Below, in pieces: positions 21,897 through 32,200 of a stretch of 35,559 bases of DNA. The stretch is from Pseudonocardiaceae bacterium (GTDB lineage Bacteria > Actinomycetota > Actinomycetes > Mycobacteriales > Pseudonocardiaceae), in contig WHSY01000047.1 in NCBI GenBank assembly GCA_009379815.1, positions 1-35,559 on the forward strand. The letters are read 5' to 3'. Positions within the stretch are counted from its first letter, which is position 1. Every line of letters starts with the position of its first letter. The notes beneath the pieces are model-generated. The model was not told the DNA's origin. It saw only the letters and a list, made by a program, of their open reading frames with translations, and did not search any database. The translations under genes and the position numbers were made by a program.

Positions 21897-23930
21897 ACCG
21901 CTGAGGCCACCGAGGCCACCGACACCGCTCCAGAGATCCCCGCACGCTCGGGGCTGGGGGTGCTGCTCGCCGTCGGGGTGCTGCTCGCGGGCGCGATCGG
22001 TGCCGGATTGACCGTGCTGCTGGCCGGTGACGTGCTCGCCGCTCTGGGGCTGCCCGATCCCGGCCTGTTCACCCGCGCCGCGCTCCCGGCCACTATGGTG
22101 CTGGCCGAGTGCGCCGCGGTCGTCACGGTCGGCTCGTTGCTGCTCGGCGCGTTCCTGGTGCCGCCGCAGTCCTCGGGCTACCTCGATGTCGGTGGGTATG
22201 CCGCGCTGCGCACCGCCCGCGCGTCGGCCGCGGTGTGGTTGGCGGCAGCGGTGGCGATGATGCCGTTGAGCGTGGCCGACGCGGTGGGCAGGCCGGTCAC
22301 CGACGTGCTCGCCCCCGCGGTGCTGGCTGACCTCGCGCCCCGGCTGACGATGCCCGGCGCGTGGGCGATCACCGCAGGCATCGCGATGGTGTTGGCCGCC
22401 GGCGCCACCGTGGCGCTGTCGTGGGGCGCCACGGTGGGGCTGTTCGGGCTGTCCCTGTTCGGGCTGCTGCCGGTCGCGCTGACCGGGCATTCCGCGTCGG
22501 GTGGCGCGCATGACATCGCCACCAACAGCCTCATCTACCACTTGCTGGCCGCGGCGCTGTGGGTCGGCGGGCTGATCGCCGTGCTGGCCCATCTCGGCAG
22601 CCGTGGGGAGCACGCGGGGCTGGCGGCGTCGCGGTTCTCGCGGCTGGCCCTGGTCTGCTGGATCGTGATGGCTGCCTCCGGGGTGACCAACGCGTTGATG
22701 CGGATCGAGCCCGGGCAGCTGCTCTCGAACTCCTACGGCGCGCTGGTGCTCGCCAAAATCGCCGCGCTGAGCCTGCTCGGGGTCTTCGGCTACCTGCACC
22801 GCCGCGGCTCGGTCGCTGCCGTCGCACGGCGCGGTGACCGCTCCGCGATGCTGCGGCTGGGCAGCGGCGAGATCTTGCTCATGCTCGCCACGATCGGGCT
22901 CGCCGTCGGCCTGTCGAGGACCCCGCCCCCGGCGGTGGTCACCGCCGAGGTCAGCCGCACCGAACTGCTGCTGGGCTACGACCTCGCGGGCGCCCCGACC
23001 GCGATGCGGCTGCTGTTCGACTGGCGCTTCGACCTCGTCTTCGGAGTACTCGCGCTCGTGCTGGCCTGGGTCTACATCGCCGGGGTCCGCCGGTTGCGCC
23101 GTCGAGGTGATGCCTGGTCGGTCGGGCGCACCGTGGCGTGGCTGGCCGGCTGCGCCACCGTCCTCGTCGCCACGTCGTCGGGAATCGGCAAGTACTCGAT
23201 GGCGATGTTCAGCGTGCACATGGGCCAGCACATGCTGCTGACGATGCTGGCACCCGTGTTGCTCGTGCTGGGCGGTCCGGTGGTGCTCGCACTGCGGGCG
23301 CTGCCCGCGGCGGGTGCCACGAACCCTCCGGGGGCCCGGGAGTGGCTGCTCGCCGTCGTGCACTCCGGCTTCGTCCGCCTGCTGACCCACCCCCTGGTGA
23401 TCCTTCCGCTGTACGTCGGCTCGTACTACGCGCTCTACCTGACCGGGTTGTTCGACGCCGCGGTCTACTCGCACGGTGCGCACCTGGCGATGAACGCGCA
23501 CTTCCTGCTGATCGGCTACGCCTTCTTCTGGCCGATCATCGGGATCGACCCGGCGCCGCGGCGGTTGCCCCACCTCGCCAAGCTCGGCCTGTTGCTGGCC
23601 TCGCTGCCGTTCCACGCGTTCTTCGGGATCATCCTCCGCGGGTCGTCGACGGTCGTCGGCGGCGACTTCTACCGGGCACTGTCGCTGCCGTTCGTGCCCG
23701 ACCTGCTCGAGGACCAGCTGCTCGCCGGCAACATCGCCTGGACGACCGGCGAGATCCCGCTACTGCTGGTGCTCATCGCGCTGCTCGTGCAGTGGTCGCG
23801 CAGCGACGAGCGCGACGCGCGGCGCTTCGACCGCAAGGCCAACGCCGACGGCAACGCCGACCTCGCCGCCTACAACGCGATGCTCGCACAGCTCGCAGAC
23901 GAGGATCGCGGCCGTACTGCGCGGCAGTGA
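21894..23930 (+). CDS. CopD-CtaG fusion membrane protein (copper resistance / cytochrome c oxidase assembly)
   Basis: A 678-aa polytopic protein. The first half has a long run of hydrophobic segments ending in a CopD-type domain (HDIATNSLIYHLLAAALWVGGLIAVL, KIAALSLLGVFGYLHRR). The second half is a caa3_CtaG domain (MFSVHMGQHMLLTMLAPVLLVLGGP, NAHFLLIGYAFFWPIIGIDP, PFHAFFGIIL). The His/Met pairs in HMGQHM and the later HxxxNxH are likely copper ligands. Such fusions are standard in actinobacteria and are thought to move copper for the CuB centre of oxidase. The start GTG 21894 is probably leaderless. It is not linked to the pca operon, being separated by palindrome copy 2. Confidence 0.93.
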   Translation: MTAEATEATDTAPEIPARSGLGVLLAVGVLLAGAIGAGLTVLLAGDVLAALGLPDPGLFTRAALPATMVLAECAAVVTVGSLLLGAFLVPPQSSGYLDVGGYAALRTARASAAVWLAAAVAMMPLSVADAVGRPVTDVLAPAVLADLAPRLTMPGAWAITAGIAMVLAAGATVALSWGATVGLFGLSLFGLLPVALTGHSASGGAHDIATNSLIYHLLAAALWVGGLIAVLAHLGSRGEHAGLAASRFSRLALVCWIVMAASGVTNALMRIEPGQLLSNSYGALVLAKIAALSLLGVFGYLHRRGSVAAVARRGDRSAMLRLGSGEILLMLATIGLAVGLSRTPPPAVVTAEVSRTELLLGYDLAGAPTAMRLLFDWRFDLVFGVLALVLAWVYIAGVRRLRRRGDAWSVGRTVAWLAGCATVLVATSSGIGKYSMAMFSVHMGQHMLLTMLAPVLLVLGGPVVLALRALPAAGATNPPGAREWLLAVVHSGFVRLLTHPLVILPLYVGSYYALYLTGLFDAAVYSHGAHLAMNAHFLLIGYAFFWPIIGIDPAPRRLPHLAKLGLLLASLPFHAFFGIILRGSSTVVGGDFYRALSLPFVPDLLEDQLLAGNIAWTTGEIPLLLVLIALLVQWSRSDERDARRFDRKANADGNADLAAYNAMLAQLADEDRGRTARQ

Positions 23931-23958
23931 GCCCGCCGCGGGTGCTGCTCGTCCCTGG

Positions 23959-24003
23959 CTGCATCAGACGCCGCGAGGGGCACCTCCGCGGCGTCTGATG
24001 CAG
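23959..24003 (+). terminator. Strong hairpin downstream of copD-ctaG
   Basis: A perfect 17-bp stem CTGCATCAGACGCCGCG (23959-23975) with its complement at 23987-24003 and an 11-nt loop, 28 nt after the stop. It differs in sequence from the 40-nt palindrome family but has the same arm length. It is a likely terminator. Confidence 0.8.
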
Positions 24004-24018
24004 TGAAGGTGACTGTGA

Positions 24019-24065
24019 CTGCGATCGGGTGGCTCGGGTGGAGGTGCCCGTCGCTGCGATCGGGT
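24019..24065. repeat. 12-nt direct repeat in the ssb upstream region
   Basis: CTGCGATCGGGT occurs at 24019-24030 and again at 24054-24065, 35 nt apart. It lies in the 345-nt non-coding stretch 23931-24275, which also holds the 23959-24003 hairpin and DnaA-box-like sites. Its function is unknown. Confidence 0.5.
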
Positions 24066-24132
24066 CGGCAGCGGCGCTGCCTACCACGCAGCGCCGACAG
24101 ATGACAACCCCGCGGGTGGCGAAGTGGTCGAG

Positions 24133-24159
24133 CCGTCCACACCGGGCCGGTTGTCCACA
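24133..24159. promoter_or_regulatory. DnaA-box-like sites upstream of ssb
   Basis: TTGTCCACA at 24151-24159 matches the actinobacterial DnaA box exactly; CCGTCCACA at 24133-24141 is a two-mismatch version 18 nt away in the same orientation. They lie about 120 nt before the ssb start and could link its expression to DnaA. Chance occurrence of one box is possible. Confidence 0.4.
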
Positions 24160-24275
24160 ACGGGCGCGCGACGACCTCGCGCGACTCCCTGCCGTAGCCG
24201 GACGCTTCTCTCATGCCGGCCGCAGCGCCGGGCACGTCGGCCGGAAAGGCCGAATCGGAGATGAGGGGAGCAGCG

Positions 24276-24785
24276 ATGAGGAACGAGACTCCAGTGACCG
24301 TGGTGGGCACGCTGGTCAAGAGCGCTGAACCGCGGCGGGTGGGCGAGGACCAGGCTCAGGTACTCAAACTCCGGATCGCCAGCAACGAGCGGCGCTACGA
24401 CCGAGCCGAACAGCGCTGGGTGGACGGGGACAGCCTGTACCTGTCCGTCAACTGCTGGCGACAGTTGGCGGAGAACGCGGCATCGCTCGTCAAGGGAGAC
24501 CCGGTGATCGTCAGTGGCCGGCTGCGCACCCATGAGTGGACCACCGAGCACGGGGAGCGCCGGTCGGTTGTCGAACTCGAAGCCAGCGCGATCGGCCCCG
24601 ACCTCGCGCGGTGCACGGTGACCGCGGTGCGCAGGCCCCGTCGGGAGGAGTACCCGGCGACCGCGGTCGACGGCGCTGACGACCCGGGGCCCGACGGCGC
24701 TGACGACCCGGGGCCCGGCGGCGCGGGGGACGGCGGGGGCGAGCTGGGAGATGCGGCGCGGCCGCTGGTCGGCGCGACGGTCTGA
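24276..24785 (+). CDS. Single-stranded DNA-binding protein paralogue
   Basis: A 169-aa OB-fold protein, starting at ATG 24276 with GGGGAG upstream. The OB core (about 1-115) reads ETPVTVVGTLVKSAEPRRV, LKLRIASNERRYDR, LYLSVNCWRQLAENAASLVKGDPVIVSGRLRTHEW and VVELEASAIGPDLARCT, typical of SSB. The tail is short, rich in Asp/Gly/Pro, and contains a perfect 24-nt duplication (24669-24692 and 24693-24716). It does not end in the acidic DDxPF tip that recruits partner proteins. It is probably a second SSB rather than the main replicative one, which normally sits with rpsF/rpsR. Confidence 0.9.
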   Translation: MRNETPVTVVGTLVKSAEPRRVGEDQAQVLKLRIASNERRYDRAEQRWVDGDSLYLSVNCWRQLAENAASLVKGDPVIVSGRLRTHEWTTEHGERRSVVELEASAIGPDLARCTVTAVRRPRREEYPATAVDGADDPGPDGADDPGPGGAGDGGGELGDAARPLVGATV

Positions 24786-24843
24786 CCTCACCGCGTGGCC
24801 GCACCGGGACGCGGCCGATCGCGCTACCCGGTGCGGCCACATC

Positions 24844-24856
24844 TACCATCGCGGCC

Positions 24857-24859
<3 letters not shown>
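24844..24859 (+). promoter_or_regulatory. Candidate -10 element for a leaderless ettA transcript
   Basis: TACCAT (24844-24849) ends seven bases before GTG 24857, with no Shine-Dalgarno sequence. This is the same arrangement as before copD-ctaG. Confidence 0.35.
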
Positions 24860-26533
<1,674 letters not shown>

Positions 26534-26556
26534 ACCCGGGCCCGCGCCAGGGGGTC

Positions 26557-29025
26557 GTGGCGATACCGGGTAGGGAGGTGGACGGCACGGCGCCTGAAGA
26601 CGTCCGCATCGGCATCGCAGCGGGCGGCGGGGACGCCGCCGCGCTGGTCGAGTCCGCACTTGCGCTGCGGTGGCGTGCTCCCGAGCTCGCCCTGTTGGCC
26701 GCCGAGCGGGCTGGTGCTTCGGCTGCGGACACGGGCGATGCGGCCGCGGCTCACACTGCGGAGCTGGTGGCCGTCGCCAGCCTGAACCGGCTCGGCCGCG
26801 AGGTGGAGGCAGCACAGCGTGCGCTGCCTGCGCTGCGCCGCTGCGAGCAAGCCGGGGTGGGCGGTGACGTGGCCGGCCAGCTCCGGGCCGAACTCGCTGC
26901 CGGTGCCGTCGCCGCTGGCATGCACACTGCGGCGCTGGCCGCGCTGCGCCCCGTGCTCGAGGCCGGTGGCGCGATCGGGCCCGCCGTCCGGGGGTCTGCG
27001 CTGGTGCAGGCTGCGGCTGCGTTGGCCGCGCTGGAACGGCCGGACGACGCGGCGGGTGCGCTGAACGAAGCCGACGACCTCTACCGGGGCGATCCCGACC
27101 TCGAGGCGGCCCACTCGGTGCTGCTGCGGGGAACGGTCCGCGCGGCACGGTCCGGCCGGCACCGTCGACTGGGGGACGCGCGGTCAGCGGAGTTGGCGGC
27201 GCGCGACGGTCTCGACTTGCTTGCTGGCTTGGGTGATCCTGCACCGGATGGCGGCGGGGTGGGCGGCCGCTTGGTGCTGGAGCTGGCACTGGCGCTGTTG
27301 GACCGTGGCGATCCCGAGGCCGCGATGCGAGGCGCTGCCGCCCTGCTCGACACCCCGGTGCGGCCCGCGGCCGCGGCACCGACGGGCTGGCTGCGGCTTG
27401 CGGTCGCCTTGCGGGTGCACCTGCCGTGCGGGCAGCAGCGGGAGGCGTTGAACCTGCTGGCCGACGCGGTGGATGCAGCCGAACGCCACTCGCTCGACCC
27501 GGTGCTCGCCGAATGCCTCGACGGGCTGTCCCGCGTGCACGAGGCGCGCGGTGAGCACGCCGAGGCCCTTCGCTGCCTGCGATCGGCTCATGCGGCCGGT
27601 TACCGCAGCACACGTGCGGCGGACGCCGCGCGGGTGGCGTTGGCCGAGGAGTTCGCCAACGTCCGGGGCGAGATCACAGACCTCGCCGGTCACGTCGCGG
27701 GACTCCTCAGTACGACCCGAACCCGCCGGCGTCGCGGTGGCACCGAACCGGCCGGCGTGCTCGACGGCCGGGCGTTCGCCGAGCGCGTGGAGGTTGTGCT
27801 GGCTGCCACGCACGCCGGGCGCGCGATGAGCATGGCGGTGGTCGCCGTCGATCAGGTTCACGGGTCAGGCGGGAGCGCTTCCCAGCCGGAAGGCGACGGC
27901 GCCGTCGCCGAACTCGTCGAGCAGGTGCGAGCGGCGGCTCCCGTCCGAGGGCTGGTGGGCCGCCTGGAGTCGGGCGAACTGGCGGTGCTGCTGCCGGGCG
28001 CTGGACACGCCGCCGCGCAGGACTGGGCGCAGCGGCTGCGCAACGCAGTCGCCGGTACCGACCGGTCCGAGGTGGCCGACGGCGGCGTCACGATCAGCAC
28101 CGGTGTCGCCGAGCACAGCGACGGCGGTGGGGCCGACGAGCTGCTCACCGCTGCCCGGGGCGCGCTGGCCGACGGCAGCAGGCCCGGCCCGATCGTCGAG
28201 CCCGACGAAGACTCCGACGCGGAGCTGACACCGAGCGGGTTCCCGACGGTCGAGTTGCCCGATCAGCAGGCCGGCATCGGCGAGCAGGCCTACACCGGCG
28301 AGCCGGTGCCCGATGTGGAGGAGACGGTGCCTGACGTGGAGGAGACGGTGCCCGATATCGAGGAGACCGAGCCCGACGTCGAGCACCTCGTGCCCGCCGA
28401 GGACGCGACGCCGGACGACAGTGCCGAACCTGCGGCCGAGCCACCCGGGCGCGGCCGCCACAGCCGAGAGGGAGCCGACCAGCTCCCGGTTGCCGAGCTG
28501 CTCTCCGCCGCGGGAATCACCGGGCGCAGCCGTCCAGGTCGGCGGCGGGCCGAGGATCGCACCGACGACCACCCGAACGGCAACACCGGCGCCGGCCCGT
28601 CCGATGATCCTGCCCCGACCACCGACCCGAACGGCGAGACCAGCGTTGCCCCTTCGGCGCCCGTGTCGCCGGATGCCGGGCCGCCATCGGCACCGGAGCC
28701 GCCCTGGGGGTCGGAGCGGCCTTGGGGGTCGGAGCCGCCATTGGGATCCGAGGAGGTCGCGGGATGGCCCGCCCGCGAGTACCGGGCTGCGGACGAACCC
28801 GGCTCGGCGTTGCACGGTGAAGGGCACCCCGGTTTGGCCGACCCACCGCCCGCGCCCGCTCTTCGCGCGTTCGAATGGTCATCGGCTGCCGAGGCTACGG
28901 ACGTCGGCCTCGGGGACCTGCTCGCCGAGGCTTTGGCCGCGTTCCAGGAGGGTCGTTCCCGGGGGGCCGGCGGCCAGGTCTGGGATCCGCCCGACCGGGA
29001 TCGGCGATCCGCTGCCGGAGATTGA
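26557..29025 (+). CDS. TPR-like protein with degenerate GGDEF domain
   Basis: About 822 aa if started at GTG 26557 (GTG 26578 is an alternative; neither has a good ribosome site). Residues about 15-390 are alanine-rich helical repeats of TPR type (for example AALAALERPDDAAGALNEADDLY and LSRVHEARGEHAEALRCLRSAHAAGY). Residues about 410-545 resemble a GGDEF diguanylate cyclase, with AMSMAVVAVDQV, RLESGELAVLLPG (469-481) and GGVTISTGVAEH. The signature is SGEL instead of GG(D/E)EF, so catalysis is unlikely. The rest is a disordered Pro/Glu/Asp-rich tail with heptad tandems (28306-28389) and an 18-nt triplicate (28699-28752), ending in GLGDLLAEALAAF. It follows ettA by 23 nt. Function is unknown; a scaffold or c-di-GMP/GTP sensor is possible. 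Confidence 0.75.
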   Translation: MAIPGREVDGTAPEDVRIGIAAGGGDAAALVESALALRWRAPELALLAAERAGASAADTGDAAAAHTAELVAVASLNRLGREVEAAQRALPALRRCEQAGVGGDVAGQLRAELAAGAVAAGMHTAALAALRPVLEAGGAIGPAVRGSALVQAAAALAALERPDDAAGALNEADDLYRGDPDLEAAHSVLLRGTVRAARSGRHRRLGDARSAELAARDGLDLLAGLGDPAPDGGGVGGRLVLELALALLDRGDPEAAMRGAAALLDTPVRPAAAAPTGWLRLAVALRVHLPCGQQREALNLLADAVDAAERHSLDPVLAECLDGLSRVHEARGEHAEALRCLRSAHAAGYRSTRAADAARVALAEEFANVRGEITDLAGHVAGLLSTTRTRRRRGGTEPAGVLDGRAFAERVEVVLAATHAGRAMSMAVVAVDQVHGSGGSASQPEGDGAVAELVEQVRAAAPVRGLVGRLESGELAVLLPGAGHAAAQDWAQRLRNAVAGTDRSEVADGGVTISTGVAEHSDGGGADELLTAARGALADGSRPGPIVEPDEDSDAELTPSGFPTVELPDQQAGIGEQAYTGEPVPDVEETVPDVEETVPDIEETEPDVEHLVPAEDATPDDSAEPAAEPPGRGRHSREGADQLPVAELLSAAGITGRSRPGRRRAEDRTDDHPNGNTGAGPSDDPAPTTDPNGETSVAPSAPVSPDAGPPSAPEPPWGSERPWGSEPPLGSEEVAGWPAREYRAADEPGSALHGEGHPGLADPPPAPALRAFEWSSAAEATDVGLGDLLAEALAAFQEGRSRGAGGQVWDPPDRDRRSAAGD
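28306..28389 (+). repeat. Four 21-nt tandem units inside the TPR/GGDEF-like gene
   Basis: Four in-frame units encode VPDVEET-like heptads (the last is EPDVEHL). The repeats are acidic and lie in the disordered tail. Confidence 0.85.
28699..28752 (+). repeat. Three 18-nt tandem units inside the TPR/GGDEF-like gene
   Basis: Units encode PPWGSE, RPWGSE and PPLGSE in frame; the third has diverged. Confidence 0.8.
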
Positions 29026-29058
29026 CGTCCACGAGCACTGCCCCTACCGAGCGGGTCG

Positions 29059-29128
29059 CAAACCCCGTTCCGGTTCCGAAATGGGCTCAACGCCCGTCGT
29101 CAAACCCCGTTTCGGTTCCGAACCGGGG
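29059..29128. terminator. Duplicated 22-nt element with hairpin before gdh
   Basis: In the 233-nt gap 29026-29258 two near-identical 22-mers start with CAAACCCCGTT (29059-29080 and 29101-29122, one difference). The second lies in a hairpin CCCCG-T-TTCGG/CCGAA-C-CGGGG (29105-29128) with a two-base loop. It is likely a terminator for the upstream gene. The rest of the gap shows nothing recognisable. Confidence 0.5.
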
Positions 29129-29258
29129 CCTGGCGGGGGTCCTACAGGCCGGGCGCCCGGTTCGGGTATCGGCGAGCAGGTGCTGAGGCCGGGGTGATGG
29201 CTATGGTGGGCCGGGATCCGGCCCAGCAGGACCGCCGCCGAGCGTGGAGCCAACAACG

Positions 29259-32200
29259 ATGACCGCCAGTCCTCGCACCCCGCGCACCGCGGGCCCGGCG
29301 TCTCGGCGCGATCCCGATGTCGTACGCGACGAGCTGCTCACCGAAGCGGAGCGCGCAGCGCCGGGACTCGGCGGGCTGGTGACGGCCTACTACCGTCATG
29401 CGCCGCCCGAAGATCTGCTCGCCGACGAGGCCGCCGACCTCGCCGCGGTGGTGGCGTCGCACCGCCGGCTCGCCGGTGACCGGGTATCCGGGCGCCCAGC
29501 GGTGCGGGTGTTCGACCCCGATCGCACGGTGGACGGGTGGGCTTCCTCGTCGACGGTCGTGCAGATCGTCACCGACGACATGCCCTACCTCGTCGACTCG
29601 GTGATGGCCGAGCTCGCCCGCATCGAGGTGCCGGTGCAGCGGTTCGTGCACCCGATCCTCGTGGTGCGCCGCGACCTCACCGGGACCTTGCAGGAGGTGC
29701 TCGCCCGCACCGACCCGGAGCAGGCACCGTCCGACGCCCTCATCGAGTCCTGGATGCACCTGGAGATCGCTCCGGTCACCGACACCGAGCGTGCACCGGA
29801 GATCGAGCAGCGGCTGCACAGCGTGCTCAACGACGTCCGCGAGGTCGTCGAGGACAGCGATCGGATGGCGGACACCGCACTCACGCTGGCGGCCGAGCTC
29901 ATGCAGTCGACGCTGCCGCTGCCCGAGCACGAGGTCGCCGACGGCGCGGCACTGCTGCGCTGGCTCGCCGACGGCCACTTCACCTTCCTCGGTTACCGGC
30001 ACTACGAGCTCGTCCGCGACGAGGAGACGCCTGCGTTGCGCGCGCAGCTCGCCTCCGGCCTCGGCGTGCTACGCCGCGACAGCCTGGCCGCCCGCAACTT
30101 CACCCCCGGTCCCGACGTCGCGAATGCGCTGTCCCCGGACCTGCTGGTGCTCACCCAGGCCAGCGGGCCGTCGACCGTCTACCGTCCCGTCTACCCGTAC
30201 TACGTCGGCGTCAAGACCTTCGACGCTGGCGGTGCGGTCACCGGCGAGCATCGGTTCCTCGGCGTACTCACCACGACCGCGCTGCACGAGGACGTGCTCG
30301 ACATTCCCGTGATCCGGCGCCGGGTGCTCGACGTCATCCGCCGGGCCGGGTTCCCGCTGGAGTCCTACTCCGGGCAGCGCATGCTCGAGGTGGCCCAGAC
30401 CTACCCGCGAGCCGAGCTGCTGTCCACCGACCCCGACTCCCTCTACACCACGGTCACCGGGGTGGTAGCGCTGGCCGAGCGGCGCACGCTGCGGCTGTTC
30501 CGCCGCCGCGACCCCTACGGCCGGTTCTATTCCTGCCTGGTCTACCTGCCCCGGGACCGGTACACCACGCGGTCGCGGCTGGCGATGCAGGAGGTGCTGC
30601 TGCGCGACCTCGGTGGCACCGCGTTGGAGTACAGCGCGAGGGTCGGAGAGTCGCAGCTGGCCAGGGTCCACTTCACCGTGCACACCGACCCGTCCGGCAC
30701 TCCCCGCACCAGCACGACCCACACCAGCACGACCCACACCAGCACGACCGAGCCGCCCGACACCGCCACCATCACCGAGCACCTCGTCACCGCCACCCGG
30801 ACCTGGGACGATCTGCTGCTCGAGCACGCCCAGGCCGAGGACGCCGCCGAGCAGACCGACCGGGAGCTCGGCGAGCTGGTCGCTCGGTACGTCGAGGCGT
30901 TCCCGGAGGCCTACAAGGAGGACTTCGGGCCGTCGGCGGCGCTGATCGACGCCTGCCGGCTGGAGGCACTGGCCGCCAGCGACGGGCTGGACCTGAACTT
31001 CTACACCCCCGCGGGGGCCGAGCCGGGGGAGCGGCGGTTCAAGCTGTACCTCGCCGGACGGCGCGTCACGCTGTCGAAGGTCCTGCCGGTGCTGCATGCG
31101 ATGGACGTCGAGGTCGTCGACGAGCGACCCTACGAGGTCCTCCGCGGCGACGGTGCGCGCTGCTGGATCTACGACTTCGGCCTGCGGCTGGAGCCCGCGC
31201 TGCTCGAGCGGGTCGGCGACCAGGACGTCGCGGCGGTGCAGCAGCGCTTCCAGGAAGCCTTCGTGGCCGCCTGGCGCGGCGCGACCGAGGTGGACCGCTT
31301 CAACGCGCTGGTGTTGCGTGCCGGTCTGGACTGGCGCCAGGCCGCAGTGCTGCGCGGCTACGTGCGCTACCAGCGGCAGGCGGGCAGCCCCTACAGCCAG
31401 GAGTACGTCGAGGACGTCCTGCTGGCGCACACCACCGTCGCCACGTCACTGGTGCGATTGTTCGAGGTGCGCTTCGACCCCGAGCTGGACACCGACACCC
31501 GTGACGCGCAGCACCGCACGCTCGTCGACGAGCTCACCGCCAGGATCGACGAGGTCACGGGGCTCGACACCGACCGCATCCTTCGCAGCCTGTTGCGGCT
31601 GGTGCTGGCCACGTTGCGCACCAACCACTTCGCAGGCGGCGCCGGCGCCGAACCGCGCCCGTATCTGGCGCTGAAGCTCGAGCCGCACGAGGTGCCCGAG
31701 CTGCCCGAACCCCGGCCTGCTTTCGAGATCTTCGTGTGCTCGCCGCGGGTGGAAGGCGTGCACCTGCGGTTCGGGCCGGTGGCCCGCGGCGGCCTGCGCT
31801 GGTCGGACCGCCGGGAGGATTTCCGCACCGAAGTCCTGGGCCTGGTCAAGGCGCAGGCGGTGAAGAACGCCGTCATCGTGCCGGTGGGCGCCAAGGGCGG
31901 CTTCGTGGTCAAGCGCCCACCGGCCGCAACGGGCAATCCGGGCGCCGACCGCGAGGCGGCGCAGGCGGAGGGCATCGCCTGCTATCGGGCCTTCATCTCC
32001 GGCATGCTCGACCTCACCGACAACCTCGTCGACGGTACGATCCGGGCCCCCGAACGGGTGGTCCGTCACGACGGCGACGACAGCTACCTGGTGGTGGCCG
32101 CGGACAAGGGAACCGCGAGCTTCTCCGATATCGCCAACGAGGTCGCCGCGTCCTACGGCTTCTGGCTGGGGGACGCGTTCGCCTCCGGGGGCTCCGCGGG

